A program made the position numbers and the translations under genes. Below are positions 26,888-36,033 of a stretch of 64,000 bases of DNA, piece by piece (within the stretch, counting starts at the first letter, position 1; every line of letters begins with the position of its first letter). The DNA is from Bradyrhizobium sp. sBnM-33 (lineage in GTDB: Bacteria; Pseudomonadota; Alphaproteobacteria; Rhizobiales; Xanthobacteraceae): NCBI RefSeq assembly GCF_032917945.1, contig NZ_CP136624.1, positions 6,882,001 to 6,946,000 on the forward strand. Direction: 5' to 3'. The notes beneath the pieces are model-generated. The model was not told the origin of the DNA. It saw only the letters and a program-made list of their open reading frames with translations, and did no database searches.

Positions 26888-27865
26888 CTAATCCACCTTG
26901 GCGCCGGCGAACTTGACCACCTTGCCCCATTTCTCGGTTTCATCAGCCACCAGCTTGCCGAAATCGGCGGGCGAGCCCGGCAGCAGGATGGCGCCGATCT
27001 CGGCAAACCGGGCCTTCACCTTGGGATCCGCGAGGATTTCGTTCACCGCCTTGTTGAGCGTGCCGACGATTTCCGGCGGCGTGCCCTTTGGCGCTGCGAG
27101 GCCGTACCAGGCGCTCGCCTCATAGCCCGGCAGGTAATCTGCGACCAGCGGCAGGTCCGGCAGCACGTCCGAGCGCGTCGTGCTGGTGACCGCAAGCCCG
27201 CGCAGCTTGCCGGATTTGACGTGCTCGGCGCAGGTCGGAAGATTGTCGAACATCACATGCATCTGGCCGGAGAGCATGTCGGTGAGCGCCGGCGCGCCGC
27301 CACGGTATGGCACGTGCTGCATGTTGATGCCGGTCAGCATCTTGAACAGCTCGCCCGACATGTGGATCGTCGATCCGTTGCCTGACGATGCCATGTTGAG
27401 CTTGCCCGGATTGGCTTTGGCGTAGGCGATCAGCTCGGGAATCGACTTGATCGGCAACGAGGGATGCACCACCACGACATTGGGAAAGCGAATGATGCCG
27501 GCGATCGGCTCCATCTCCTTCATGAAATCGAAGGGCAGCTTATCGTAGAGGGTGGCGTTGATGGCGTTGGCCGGGGCCACCAGAAGCAGCGTGTAGCCGT
27601 CGGGGGTGGCGCGCAGCACCTGCTCCGTGGCGATGTTGGTGCCGCCGCCCGGCCGGTTCTCGATGACGAGGGATTGCCCGAGCTTTTCCGAGAGCCATTG
27701 CCCCATCAGGCGCGACGTGAGGTCCGCCGAGCCGCCGGGCGTATAGCCGATCACGATGCGGACCGGCCGCGATGGATACGCCTGCGCACTTGCGATGCTT
27801 GAGGTGGCGGGGAGCGCGGCTGCGCCGGCTACGAGCTGCAAGAATTGGCGACGTTGATATTTCAT
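26888..27865 (-). CDS. Tripartite tricarboxylate transporter receptor (Bug/TctC family)
   Basis: 325 residues from ATG 27865, GGAGG seven bases upstream. Twin-arginine-like signal RRQFLQLVAGAAALP with cleavage near IASA-QA, then the Bug signature YPSRPVRIVIGYTPGGSADLTSR (as YPSRPVRIVIGYTPGGSADL) and the VIENRPGGGTNIATE, MASSGNGSTIHMSGELF segments. These periplasmic proteins bind carboxylates; the membrane partners TctA/TctB are not nearby, so it is an orphan receptor, as many Bug genes are. It lies next to the IS island edge, and the coding region is intact. Confidence 0.93.
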   Translation of the reverse strand: MKYQRRQFLQLVAGAAALPATSSIASAQAYPSRPVRIVIGYTPGGSADLTSRLMGQWLSEKLGQSLVIENRPGGGTNIATEQVLRATPDGYTLLLVAPANAINATLYDKLPFDFMKEMEPIAGIIRFPNVVVVHPSLPIKSIPELIAYAKANPGKLNMASSGNGSTIHMSGELFKMLTGINMQHVPYRGGAPALTDMLSGQMHVMFDNLPTCAEHVKSGKLRGLAVTSTTRSDVLPDLPLVADYLPGYEASAWYGLAAPKGTPPEIVGTLNKAVNEILADPKVKARFAEIGAILLPGSPADFGKLVADETEKWGKVVKFAGAKVD

Positions 27866-27925
27866 TATGCTTCCTCCGACAACACGCGGCGATGGCTCTT
27901 TGCGGCCGCTCGGCGCGTGCATCCT

Positions 27926-27972
27926 AGAGCATGATCAGGAAAATTGGGTACCGATTTTCGTCGGGGAGGAGC
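27926..27972. repeat. Dispersed repeat remnant (AGAGCATGATC type)
   Basis: AGAGCATGATCAGGAAAATT-GGGTACCGATTTTC resembles a short palindromic element frequent between genes in Bradyrhizobium-like genomes (recognised from memory). It is degenerate here and lies between fcl and the Bug receptor gene. Confidence 0.5.
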
Positions 27973-28019
27973 AAATGCTTTCGCATCAACGCGAGCTGAC
28001 GGGGCTTTCGTTCGGCGAG

Positions 28020-28973
28020 CTAGACGCTCGCCGCGTGCTCGCTGAGGAACGCCTGATAGGCGAGCCGGATGCCGTGCTCAAGCTTCGTGCTGGCGCGCCA
28101 GCCGAGTTTGGCCAGCCGGCTGACATCGAGCAGTTTTCGCGGGGTGCCGTCCGGGCGCGAGGCATCAAAACCGATCTCGCCGGCATAGCCGACGGTCGCC
28201 GCGACCATGCGGGCGAATTCGGCGATCGTGATGTCCTCGCCGGTGCCGATATTGACCAGTTCGCTATCCGAATAGGTCTTCATCAAATGAATGCAGGCAT
28301 CCGCGAGGTCGTCGACATAGAGGAATTCGCGCCGCGGCGTGCCGGTGCCCCAGACCACGACCTCTCTGGCGCCGGCAACCTTGGCTTCGTGAAAGCGGCG
28401 GATCAACGCGGCGACGACGTGGCTGTATTCGGGGTGATAATTGTCGCCGCGGCCGTAGAGATTGGTCGGCATCACGTTGATGAAGTCGGCGCCGTACTGG
28501 CTGCGATAGGCTTCCACCATCTTGATGCCGGCGATCTTGGCGATTGCATAGGGCTCGTTGGTCGGCTCCAGCGGCCCCGTCAGCATCGAGTCCTCGCGCA
28601 AAGGCTGCGGCGCCAGTTTGGGATAGATGCAGGAGGAGCCCAGAAACATCAGCTTCTCGGCGCCGTGGACATGCGCGGCATGGATCACGTTCGAAGCAAT
28701 CGCCAGATTGTCGTAGAGGAATTCGGCACGCAGCGTGCTGTTGGCGACGATGCCGCCGACCTTGGCCGCGGCGAGAAACACCACCTGCGGACGTTTGGCG
28801 GCGAACCAGCGGTTGACCGCGGCCTGATCGCGCAGGTCGACCTCGCTGCGCGGCGTCGTCAGCAGTTCGACCTGTTCCGCCGCCAGCCGGCGCACCAGCG
28901 CGGCACCGACCATGCCGCGGTGCCCGGCGACGTAGACCGTCTTGCCCGTCAACTCAAACGGCAGGCTTGCCAT
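28020..28973 (-). CDS. fcl: GDP-L-fucose synthase
   Basis: 317 residues. NADP-binding GHRGMVG at 17-23, GSSCIYP at 112-118 with the catalytic Ser, and Y142-x3-K146 in PYAIAKIAG. Converts GDP-4-keto-6-deoxymannose to GDP-L-fucose by epimerisation and reduction. The ATG at 28973 overlaps the gmd stop by 20 bases, so the two are translationally coupled. Frames running further upstream read through gmd and are not the gene. Confidence 0.95.
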   Translation of the reverse strand: MASLPFELTGKTVYVAGHRGMVGAALVRRLAAEQVELLTTPRSEVDLRDQAAVNRWFAAKRPQVVFLAAAKVGGIVANSTLRAEFLYDNLAIASNVIHAAHVHGAEKLMFLGSSCIYPKLAPQPLREDSMLTGPLEPTNEPYAIAKIAGIKMVEAYRSQYGADFINVMPTNLYGRGDNYHPEYSHVVAALIRRFHEAKVAGAREVVVWGTGTPRREFLYVDDLADACIHLMKTYSDSELVNIGTGEDITIAEFARMVAATVGYAGEIGFDASRPDGTPRKLLDVSRLAKLGWRASTKLEHGIRLAYQAFLSEHAASV

Positions 28974-30039
28974 TGGCGACCTCCCGCTTCGCTTCTGCCA
29001 GATCGTTCGCGACCATCTCCTTGACCAGTTGGGTGACCGACGTCTTCGGCTTCCAGCCGAGTTTTTCGCGCGCCTTGCTGGCATCCCCGACCAGAAGATC
29101 GACTTCGGTCGGCCGGAAATAGTCGGGATCGATGCGGACCACGATCTTGCCGGATTTGGCGTCGACGCCGGTCTCGTCAACACCCTTACCGCGCCATTCG
29201 ATGCGGCGGCCGACCTCGGCGAACGCCAGCTCGACGAACTCGCGCACCGAACGGGTCTCGCCGGTCGCCAGCACGAAATCGTCGGGGGCGTCGGCCTGCA
29301 GGATCTTGTGCATGCCCTCGATATAGTCCCGCGCATGGCCCCAGTCGCGCTTGGCCTCGAGGTTGCCGAGATAGAGCGCCTCGTCGAGGCCAACCTCGAT
29401 GCGGGCGACGCTGCGGGTGATCTTGCGGGTGACAAAGGTCTCGCCGCGGATCGGGCTCTCATGGTTGAACAGGATGCCGTTACTGGCAAACATGCCGTAG
29501 GCCTCGCGGTAATTCACCGTGATCCAGTAGCCGTACAGTTTGGCGACGCCGTAAGGCGAGCGCGGGTAGAACGGCGTGGTCTCCTTCTGCGGCACCTCCT
29601 GGACCAGGCCGTAGAGCTCGGACGTCGAGGCCTGATAGAACCGCGTCTCCTTCTCCATGCCGAGAATGCGGATCGCCTCCAAGAGCCGCAGCACGCCGAT
29701 GGCGTCGGCGTTGGCGGTATATTCCGGGCTTTCGAAGCTGACGCCGACATGGCTCTGGGCGGCGAGGTTGTAGATCTCGGTCGGCCGGATCTGCTGCATC
29801 AGCCGGATCAGGTTGGTCGAGTCGGTCATGTCGCCGTAATGCAGCAGGAACGGCACGTTGCGGGAATGTGGGTCCTGGTAGAGGTGATCGATCCGCGCGG
29901 TGTTGAACGAGGACGACCGCCGCTTGATGCCGTGGACGGTGTAGCCGAGGCCGAGCAGATATTCGGCCAAGTAGGCGCCGTCCTGGCCGGTGACGCCGGT
30001 GATCAGCGCCACGCGCCGCTGTGAATCCTGAGCCGCCAT
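28954..30039 (-). CDS. gmd: GDP-mannose 4,6-dehydratase
   Basis: 361 residues from ATG 30039 with GGAGAAG upstream. NADP motif GVTGQDG at 15-21, [15 protein letters not shown] substrate/dimer region ([13 protein letters not shown]), Ser-Thr-Ser-Glu at 138-141, Y163-x3-K167 in [10 protein letters not shown]. First step from GDP-mannose to GDP-fucose; with fcl it provides fucose for LPS, exopolysaccharide or, in rhizobia, Nod factor decoration. No glycosyltransferase gene is attached directly. Confidence 0.96.
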   Translation of the reverse strand: MAAQDSQRRVALITGVTGQDGAYLAEYLLGLGYTVHGIKRRSSSFNTARIDHLYQDPHSRNVPFLLHYGDMTDSTNLIRLMQQIRPTEIYNLAAQSHVGVSFESPEYTANADAIGVLRLLEAIRILGMEKETRFYQASTSELYGLVQEVPQKETTPFYPRSPYGVAKLYGYWITVNYREAYGMFASNGILFNHESPIRGETFVTRKITRSVARIEVGLDEALYLGNLEAKRDWGHARDYIEGMHKILQADAPDDFVLATGETRSVREFVELAFAEVGRRIEWRGKGVDETGVDAKSGKIVVRIDPDYFRPTEVDLLVGDASKAREKLGWKPKTSVTQLVKEMVANDLAEAKREVANGKPAV

Positions 30040-30131
30040 GTCTTCTCCAAACCCGCTCGTCGCGCAGGCCATAGCATTCGACCTCCGCCAAGTCTATCGC
30101 CATAGCCGTTTGAAATCAGGCTCTTAGGCAC

Positions 30132-30806
30132 CTAGTCGCCATGCTGGCGCAAGCGTTCGAGTTCGATGATGGTGACGCCGCCATATTCGAGCCGCAGCAA
30201 ACCCTCCTTCTCGAGCCGCTTCAGGCACTGGTTGGCGTTTTGCCGCGAAATACCGGAGAGCGCTCGGATTTCTTCCTGCGTGATCTCCAGATGGCGCGTC
30301 ATGTCCGGATAGAGAATCGGGTTGAACAACGAGGCGATGGAACGCGCGACGCGGCTGGTTGCGTCGAGCGTGCGGCCATGTTCCACCGCGCCGATGAACT
30401 GGCCGAGCCGTTCGTTAAGTTGCCGGACCAGAAAGCGGTTGAAGACGACGCTGTTCTCGAACAGCCAGAAGAAGGTGCTGCGGTCCATCAGCGCCAGCCT
30501 GGTGTCGCGCAATGCCACCACGTCGTAACGGCGCGGCTCGCTCTTCAGCACCGTGCCTTCGCCGAACCAGGCGCCCGCCGTGAGGCCAGCGAACGTCGCC
30601 GCCTTGCCCCCGCTCGATACGGTACTCATTCGGGCAAGGCCGGTGACGATGCCGGTCCAATAGTCGAAGCGATCGCCGCGCATGAAGATATGCTCGTTGG
30701 CGCGGTAGGATTTCTCGAGGATGCCGGCACGGGCGACTTCGATTTCCCGCTCGTTCAGTTCGCGCGACCAGGCCGCGATGCGCTTGAGGTAATCCGCAGC
30801 AATCAT
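30132..30806 (-). CDS. Crp/Fnr family transcriptional regulator
   Basis: 224 residues: cyclic-nucleotide-type beta-barrel about 25-125, long dimer helix, then a winged HTH with ITQEEIRALSGISRQNANQC at 175-194. No cysteine cluster for an Fe-S site, so not an Fnr-type oxygen sensor. It lies divergent from the second Liv operon (300 bases between starts) and could control it. A perfect 8-base palindrome sits just upstream of its start. It is also downstream-adjacent to gmd, but that gene reads in the same direction with 93 bases between. Confidence 0.9.
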   Translation of the reverse strand: MIAADYLKRIAAWSRELNEREIEVARAGILEKSYRANEHIFMRGDRFDYWTGIVTGLARMSTVSSGGKAATFAGLTAGAWFGEGTVLKSEPRRYDVVALRDTRLALMDRSTFFWLFENSVVFNRFLVRQLNERLGQFIGAVEHGRTLDATSRVARSIASLFNPILYPDMTRHLEITQEEIRALSGISRQNANQCLKRLEKEGLLRLEYGGVTIIELERLRQHGD

Positions 30807-30835
30807 GATCGCATCGACCGTAGCGCCCTATACTT

Positions 30836-30859
30836 GCTGCACTGCAACAGAAGTGCAGC
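30836..30859. promoter_or_regulatory. Inverted repeat upstream of the Crp-type gene, candidate operator
   Basis: Perfect arms GCTGCACT and AGTGCAGC with an 8-base centre, about 30 bases upstream of the regulator start in the region shared with the livG2 promoter. The rest of the 300-base intergenic region has no clear element other than GGAGGG before livG2. Confidence 0.4.
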
Positions 30860-31105
30860 CTGGCAAAATTTCCCGACGAATTGTCAGGCAAAAGACATTT
30901 CAAACTATCGCATTGCCCTAAGGAGGGCCACCTCGGCAGGTGCGCCATGGCGCGACTGGTTGGGGTGCGGCGTTACCACGCGTGATGCCGGCCGTGATCG
31001 GCATCGTAGTCGGATGGCCGGAAGGCGACTGCGGATGTAAGATTGCGGGTGTAGTTGCGAACGATAGATAAAGAGCGCGGCAAGCGCCTTATCTGGAGGG
31101 AATGA

Positions 31106-31927
31106 GTGGCTTATACGTTGGAAGTGCGCGGCGTGTCGCTGCGCTTCGGTGGCGTCCGTGCGCTGACCGAGGTCTCGTTCGGCGTGAACGAGGGCGAATT
31201 GTTCTCGATCATCGGCCCGAACGGCGCCGGCAAGACCTCGATCGTCAATTGTATTTCCGGCCGCTACAAGCCGACCGAAGGCCAGCTTTTCTACCGCGGC
31301 AAGGACATCACCGGCCTCAATCCGAACGCCCGGCCGTCCCTCGGCATCGGGCGCACCTTCCAGAACCTAGCGCTATTCCACCACATGAGCGTGCTCGACA
31401 ACATCATGGTCGGGCGGCACCACCTCTTGAAGAACAATTTTATCACCGGCTCGCTGTACTGGCTGACCGGCGCGCGGCGCGAAGAACTCGAGCACCGCCG
31501 CAAGGTGGAGGAAATCATCGACTTCCTCGACCTGCAGTCGGTGCGCAAGGCCACCGCCGGCACCCTGCCCTACGGCTTGCGCAAGCGCGTAGAGCTTGCC
31601 CGCGCCATGGCCCTGGAGCCGCAACTGATTCTACTCGACGAGCCGATGGCCGGCATGAACTTCGAGGAAAAGGAGGACATGGCGCGCTACATCGTCGACC
31701 TCAACGAAGAGTTCGGCATGACCGTGATGATGATCGAGCACGACATGGGCGTGGTGATGGATATCTCCCACCGCGTCATGGTGCTGGATTTCGGCCGCAA
31801 GATCGCCGAGGGCGATCCCGCTTCCGTGCTCGCCGATCCCCATGTGAAGCGCGCCTATCTTGGCGAAGAGGACGAGGTCCTCGTCGACCCCGACGATACG
31901 CCGACGCCTGCGGAGAGCGCAGCATGA
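31106..31927 (+). CDS. livG: ABC transporter ATP-binding protein (LivG type), second Liv system
   Basis: 273 residues starting at GTG 31106, 6 bases after GGAGGG. Walker A GPNGAGKT at 37-44; TFQNLALFHHMSVLDN Q-loop; LPYGLRKRVELARAM linker; LILLDEPMAGMNFEE Walker B; MMIEHDMGVVM H-loop. The stop overlaps the acyl-CoA ligase start as ATGA. An ATG at 31102 in another frame opens a 917-codon frame through this gene into the ligase; see rejected items. Confidence 0.92.
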   Translation: MAYTLEVRGVSLRFGGVRALTEVSFGVNEGELFSIIGPNGAGKTSIVNCISGRYKPTEGQLFYRGKDITGLNPNARPSLGIGRTFQNLALFHHMSVLDNIMVGRHHLLKNNFITGSLYWLTGARREELEHRRKVEEIIDFLDLQSVRKATAGTLPYGLRKRVELARAMALEPQLILLDEPMAGMNFEEKEDMARYIVDLNEEFGMTVMMIEHDMGVVMDISHRVMVLDFGRKIAEGDPASVLADPHVKRAYLGEEDEVLVDPDDTPTPAESAA

Positions 31928-33855
31928 TGGATTACGCCGGGCGCGCCGCCCAAGCCGATACCTTTCCAAAGCTGTTGCGCCTCAACGCCAGGGAGCACGG
32001 CGGCGAAATCGCCCTGCGCGAAAAGGATCTTGGGCTGTGGCGCGTCTTCACCTGGAGCGATTACCAGACCCGCGTCCATGATTTCGCGCTCGGCTTGATC
32101 GAACTTGGTCTTGGGCGCGGCGACGTCATCGGCATCATCGGTGACAATCGCCCGGACTGGGTGGCCGCCGAAATCGCAACGCATGCCATCGGCGCCATGA
32201 GCTTGGGTCTTTATCGCGACGTGCTGGACGAGGAAGCGGCCTATTTGCTCAGCTACGGCGAGGCCAAGCTGGTATTCGCCGAGGACGAGGAGCAGGTCGA
32301 CAAGCTGCTGGCGTTGGCCGATCGCGCCCCCAACCTCAAGCACATCGTCTATTCCGATCCGCGTGGCATGCGGAAATACGACGATCCCCGTCTGATGGAA
32401 GCCGAGAAGCTGGCCACGATGGGACGCGACCGCGCCGCGCGTGAGCCCGGGCTCTACGATCGGTTGGTCGATGCGACGCGAGGCGAGTATGTCGCGATCC
32501 TCTGCACGACATCGGGCACCACGGCCAATCCCAAGCTGGCGATGCTGGCGGCTGGACGCGTCCTGAGACATTGCGCGACGTATTTGGCGTTCGATCCGAA
32601 GGGCCCGGACGACGAATATGTCTCGGTGCTGCCGCTGCCCTGGATCATGGAACAGGTCTACGCGCTCGGCAAAGGGCTGCTGTGCCGGATGAAGGTCAAC
32701 TTCGTCGAAGAGCCCGAGACCATGATGCACGATTTCCGCGAAATCGCGCCGACCTTCGTGCTGTTCGCGCCGCGGCTCTGGGAATCGATCGCCGCCGATG
32801 TACGCGCCGGCGTGATGGATTCCTCGCCGCTCAAGCAAAAACTGTTCGACGTCGGTATGAAGGTCGGGCTTTCGGCGCTGGCGCAGGGCAAGCATTCGAT
32901 CTTTGCCGATCAACTCTTGTTCCGCGCGCTGCGCGACCGCTTGGGTTTCACGCGGCTGCGCTCGGCTGCAACCGGCGGTGCCGCGCTCGGGCCTGACACC
33001 TTCAAGTTCTTCCAGGCCATGGGGGTGCCGCTGCGCACGCTCTATGGCCAGACCGAATTGCTGGGTGCCTACACGCTGCATCCCGCCGGCAAGGTCGATC
33101 CGGATACGACTGGCGTGCCAATGGCCGACGATATCGAGATCCGCGTCGACAACCCTGATGTCAACGGTGTCGGCGAGATCGTCGTGCGCCATCCCAACAT
33201 GTTCTTGGGCTATTACAAGAATCCGGAAGCCTCGGCCGCCGACATGAAGGACGGCTGGATGCATTCCGGCGATGCCGGCTACTTCAACGAAGATGGCCAG
33301 CTCGTCGTCATCGACCGCATCAAGGATCTCGCCGAAACCGCGCGCGGCGAGCGCTTCTCGCCGCAATATCTGGAAAACAAGCTAAAATTCTCGCCCTACA
33401 TCGCGGAGACGGTGGTGCTCGGCGCCGGCCGCGACGCGCTGGCGGCTATGATCTGTATTCGTTATTCGATCATCTCGAAATGGGCGGAGAAGAACCGCAT
33501 CTCGTTCACGACCTATACCGACCTCTCCTCGCGCCCCGAGGTCTATGCGCTGTTGCGCAAGGAGGTGGAAGGCGTCAACGCCACGCTGCCGCCGGCGCAG
33601 CGTATCTCCCGCTTCCTGCTGCTCTACAAGGAGCTCGACGCCGACGATGGCGAATTGACCCGTACCCGAAAGGTCCGCCGCAGCGTCATCAACGAAAAAT
33701 ACGCCGACATCATCGACGCGATTTATGGCGGCAAGAGCGACATTCCGGTCGATACCGTAATCCGCTTCCAGGACGGCACCACTCAGCGCATTCGCACGAC
33801 GCTGCGGGTCGTCGATCTCGGCGGCCCTGCGCCGATGGCGGAGGCCGCGGAATGA
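31924..33855 (+). CDS. AMP-forming long-chain-type acyl-CoA ligase inside a Liv operon
   Basis: 643 residues (or 642 from the second Met). AMP-binding P-loop CTTSGTTANPK at 194-204, the LYGQTELLGAY adenine motif, GWMHSGDAGYFNEDGQLVVIDRIKD (as MHSGDAGYFNEDGQL and VIDRIKD), and a C-terminal lysine region RTRKVRRSV. Sequence is close to long-chain/aromatic acyl-CoA ligases of the FadD15 type. It activates a carboxylic acid to its CoA thioester in the cytosol. Its position between livG and livH suggests the transporter imports the acid that it activates (inference); such operons are known for aromatic or cyclic acids. Confidence 0.92.
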   Translation: MMDYAGRAAQADTFPKLLRLNAREHGGEIALREKDLGLWRVFTWSDYQTRVHDFALGLIELGLGRGDVIGIIGDNRPDWVAAEIATHAIGAMSLGLYRDVLDEEAAYLLSYGEAKLVFAEDEEQVDKLLALADRAPNLKHIVYSDPRGMRKYDDPRLMEAEKLATMGRDRAAREPGLYDRLVDATRGEYVAILCTTSGTTANPKLAMLAAGRVLRHCATYLAFDPKGPDDEYVSVLPLPWIMEQVYALGKGLLCRMKVNFVEEPETMMHDFREIAPTFVLFAPRLWESIAADVRAGVMDSSPLKQKLFDVGMKVGLSALAQGKHSIFADQLLFRALRDRLGFTRLRSAATGGAALGPDTFKFFQAMGVPLRTLYGQTELLGAYTLHPAGKVDPDTTGVPMADDIEIRVDNPDVNGVGEIVVRHPNMFLGYYKNPEASAADMKDGWMHSGDAGYFNEDGQLVVIDRIKDLAETARGERFSPQYLENKLKFSPYIAETVVLGAGRDALAAMICIRYSIISKWAEKNRISFTTYTDLSSRPEVYALLRKEVEGVNATLPPAQRISRFLLLYKELDADDGELTRTRKVRRSVINEKYADIIDAIYGGKSDIPVDTVIRFQDGTTQRIRTTLRVVDLGGPAPMAEAAE

Positions 33856-33888
33856 TCCGAGTGTCATCCAAGGCGCCGCAAATACGGT

Positions 33889-33980
33889 TGTCATGCGCGG
33901 GCTTGACCCGGGCATCCATCCGCTTCGGAAAAAGTGCTTTTTTCAGGCGACGGATCGCCGGGTCAAGCCCGGCGATGACA
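33889..33980. repeat. Dispersed palindromic repeat (TGTCATGCGCGGG family)
   Basis: Outer arms TGTCATGCGCGGGCTTGACC and GGTCAAGCCCGGCGATGACA enclose inner hairpins, including ATCCGCTTCG... and GAAAAAGTGCTTTTTTC. It separates the ligase from livH2. Confidence 0.8.
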
Positions 33981-34003
33981 GCTATCACGTTCGGTGAGTT
34001 CGC

Positions 34004-34897
34004 ATGAACACCCAGCTCCTGATCCAGCTCCTGGTCAACGGCCTCGTGGTCGGCACGCTCTATGGCGTGGTCGCGATGTCGTTTGTGCTGATCTACAAGG
34101 CGACGCAGGTGGTGAACTTCGCGCAGGGCGAACTGCTGCTGGTGGGCGCCTGGGTATGCTGGTGGCTGCTGACCAAATATCAGGTGCCGTTCTTTCTGGG
34201 CATGCCGATCACGCTGGTGTTCATGTTCCTGTTCGGCATCGCGATCCAGATCGTCATCCTGCGCCCCATGATTGGCGAGCCGATCATTTCCGTGATTATG
34301 GTGACGATCGCGCTCTCGACGGTGTTTTCGGCACTGATGAAATGGATGTTCGGCGTCAATTTGCAGCCGTTCCCGCGCATCTTTGAGACCCAGAACGTCA
34401 ACATCCTCGGACTGCAGGTGCAGACCGTCTATCTGATGAGTCTTGCCGTCTCAATGGCGATGATGATTGGGATGGCGTGGTTCTTCCGCCTCTCCAAGTA
34501 TGGTCTGGCGATGCGCGCCACCGCGTTCAACCAGCAGGTGGCGCAGTCGCTCGGCATTTCCGTCAAAAGCGTATTCGCGATGGCCTGGGCGATCTCGGCG
34601 ACGGTCTCCGCCGTCGCAGGCGTGGTGGTGGCCGTCGTCAACGGCGTCTCGGCAGGCCTCTCTGCCTATGGTGTCAAGGTGTTTCCGGCGGCGATCCTCG
34701 GCGGTCTCGACAGTGTCGGCGGCGCGGTGCTCGGCGGCATCATCATCGGGCTATTGGAAAACATCGCGCATTTTCTCGACAGTGAATATCTGCACTGGGG
34801 CAATCTCTACGAGATCGCGCCGTTCTATGCCCTTATCATCATCCTCATGATCAAGCCGTACGGCCTGTTCGGCACCAAAGACATCGAGCGGGTGTAA
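34004..34897 (+). CDS. livH: ABC transporter permease (LivH type), second Liv system
   Basis: 297 residues, about eight membrane spans. Family stretches VVGTLYGVVAMSFVLIYKAT, VVNFAQGELLLVGA, and the docking loop SKYGLAMRATAFNQQVAQSL (as YGLAMRATAFNQQVA). Inner-membrane channel subunit. Only 6 bases separate its stop from livM2. Confidence 0.92.
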   Translation: MNTQLLIQLLVNGLVVGTLYGVVAMSFVLIYKATQVVNFAQGELLLVGAWVCWWLLTKYQVPFFLGMPITLVFMFLFGIAIQIVILRPMIGEPIISVIMVTIALSTVFSALMKWMFGVNLQPFPRIFETQNVNILGLQVQTVYLMSLAVSMAMMIGMAWFFRLSKYGLAMRATAFNQQVAQSLGISVKSVFAMAWAISATVSAVAGVVVAVVNGVSAGLSAYGVKVFPAAILGGLDSVGGAVLGGIIIGLLENIAHFLDSEYLHWGNLYEIAPFYALIIILMIKPYGLFGTKDIERV

Positions 34898-34903
34898 GCA
34901 ATT

Positions 34904-35977
34904 ATGGCAGGCCAGACCCTCATTCCCGCCGGCGATTTCCGCACCAGCTATGCGGCGGACACCACCGTGTTTCCGTCCACGACCAGCCGCAACGCCATGA
35001 TCGCCGGTATTGTGCTGATTTGCTTTGCGCCACACGTCGTCAACGAATACGTGCTCAGCCTGCTGATCCAGATCGGCATCTTCGGCATCGCAGCACTTGG
35101 GCTGAACATCGTCGTCGGCTTCACCGGCCAGATCTCAATCGGTCACGCTGCCTTCTTCGGCTTCGGGGCCTTCACCTCGGCCTATCTCTCGAACCGGTTC
35201 GGCATTCCCGTCTTCTTCTGCATTCCGCTCGCCGGCGTCGTAACGGCCGCGGTCGGCTTGGTCTTCGGCCTGCCTGCCGCGCGGCTGAAGGGGCTTTATC
35301 TCGCGATCGCGACGCTGGCGGCGCAGTACATTCTGCTCGACTTCTTTGCCCGCGCCGAATGGTTCACCGGCGGCAGCGTTCCCGCCAGCGCCGAACCGTT
35401 CTCGATCTTCGGATACATGCTGCGTGGCGATAAGCAATATTTTTATGTCGTACTGGCCTATGTCGTCGTCTGTTATCTCCTGGTTACCAACCTGATCCGT
35501 TCGCGCGACGGACGCGCGCTGGTCGCCGTGCGCGACCATTATCTGTCCGCCGAGATCATGGGCATCAACCTGACCAAATACCGGACGCTGTCGTTCGGCC
35601 TCGCCGCCTTCTTTGCAGGCGTCGGCGGCGCGCTCTATGCGCATTATAATCAGGTTGTCTCCAACGAAGGCTTTGGCATCGATCGCTCGATCATCTTCCT
35701 CGCCATGATCATCATCGGCGGGCTCGGCTCGATCATGGGCACGCTGATGGGAACGGCGTTCATGGTGCTGCTGCCGGAATCGATGGAATGGATCAGCGTC
35801 GCGCTCCGCGACAGCCCGATCGATCAATTTCTAGGACTAAAGAACAATATCGCTTTCTTGCGCGAAATGGCCATCGGCCTGATCATCATCGTCTTTCTGG
35901 TGTTCGAGCCGGACGGCCTTGCGCATCGATGGCGACAGATCAAGGCATACTGGAAACTCTACCCGTTCTCGCATTGA
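34904..35977 (+). CDS. livM: ABC transporter permease (LivM type), second Liv system
   Basis: 357 residues with about nine or ten spans. GLNIVVGFTGQISIGHAAFF and the docking loop GRALVAVRDHYLSAEIMGIN are LivM hallmarks. It pairs with the preceding LivH protein. A short ORF-free gap of 56 bases leads to the binding-protein gene. Confidence 0.92.
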   Translation: MAGQTLIPAGDFRTSYAADTTVFPSTTSRNAMIAGIVLICFAPHVVNEYVLSLLIQIGIFGIAALGLNIVVGFTGQISIGHAAFFGFGAFTSAYLSNRFGIPVFFCIPLAGVVTAAVGLVFGLPAARLKGLYLAIATLAAQYILLDFFARAEWFTGGSVPASAEPFSIFGYMLRGDKQYFYVVLAYVVVCYLLVTNLIRSRDGRALVAVRDHYLSAEIMGINLTKYRTLSFGLAAFFAGVGGALYAHYNQVVSNEGFGIDRSIIFLAMIIIGGLGSIMGTLMGTAFMVLLPESMEWISVALRDSPIDQFLGLKNNIAFLREMAIGLIIIVFLVFEPDGLAHRWRQIKAYWKLYPFSH

Positions 35978-36033
35978 GGTCGGAACGGGACAACAACGAG
36001 AAGACCTCGAGAACTAACCGGGAGGATTATTCC

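Noticed and set aside
31102..33855. A 917-codon frame starting at ATG 31102 that runs through livG in another frame into the acyl-CoA ligase
   Set aside because: The livG frame from GTG 31106 has all ABC motifs, and the ligase has its own start in ATGA overlap. The long frame in the livG part encodes no recognisable protein and is open only by chance in high-GC DNA.
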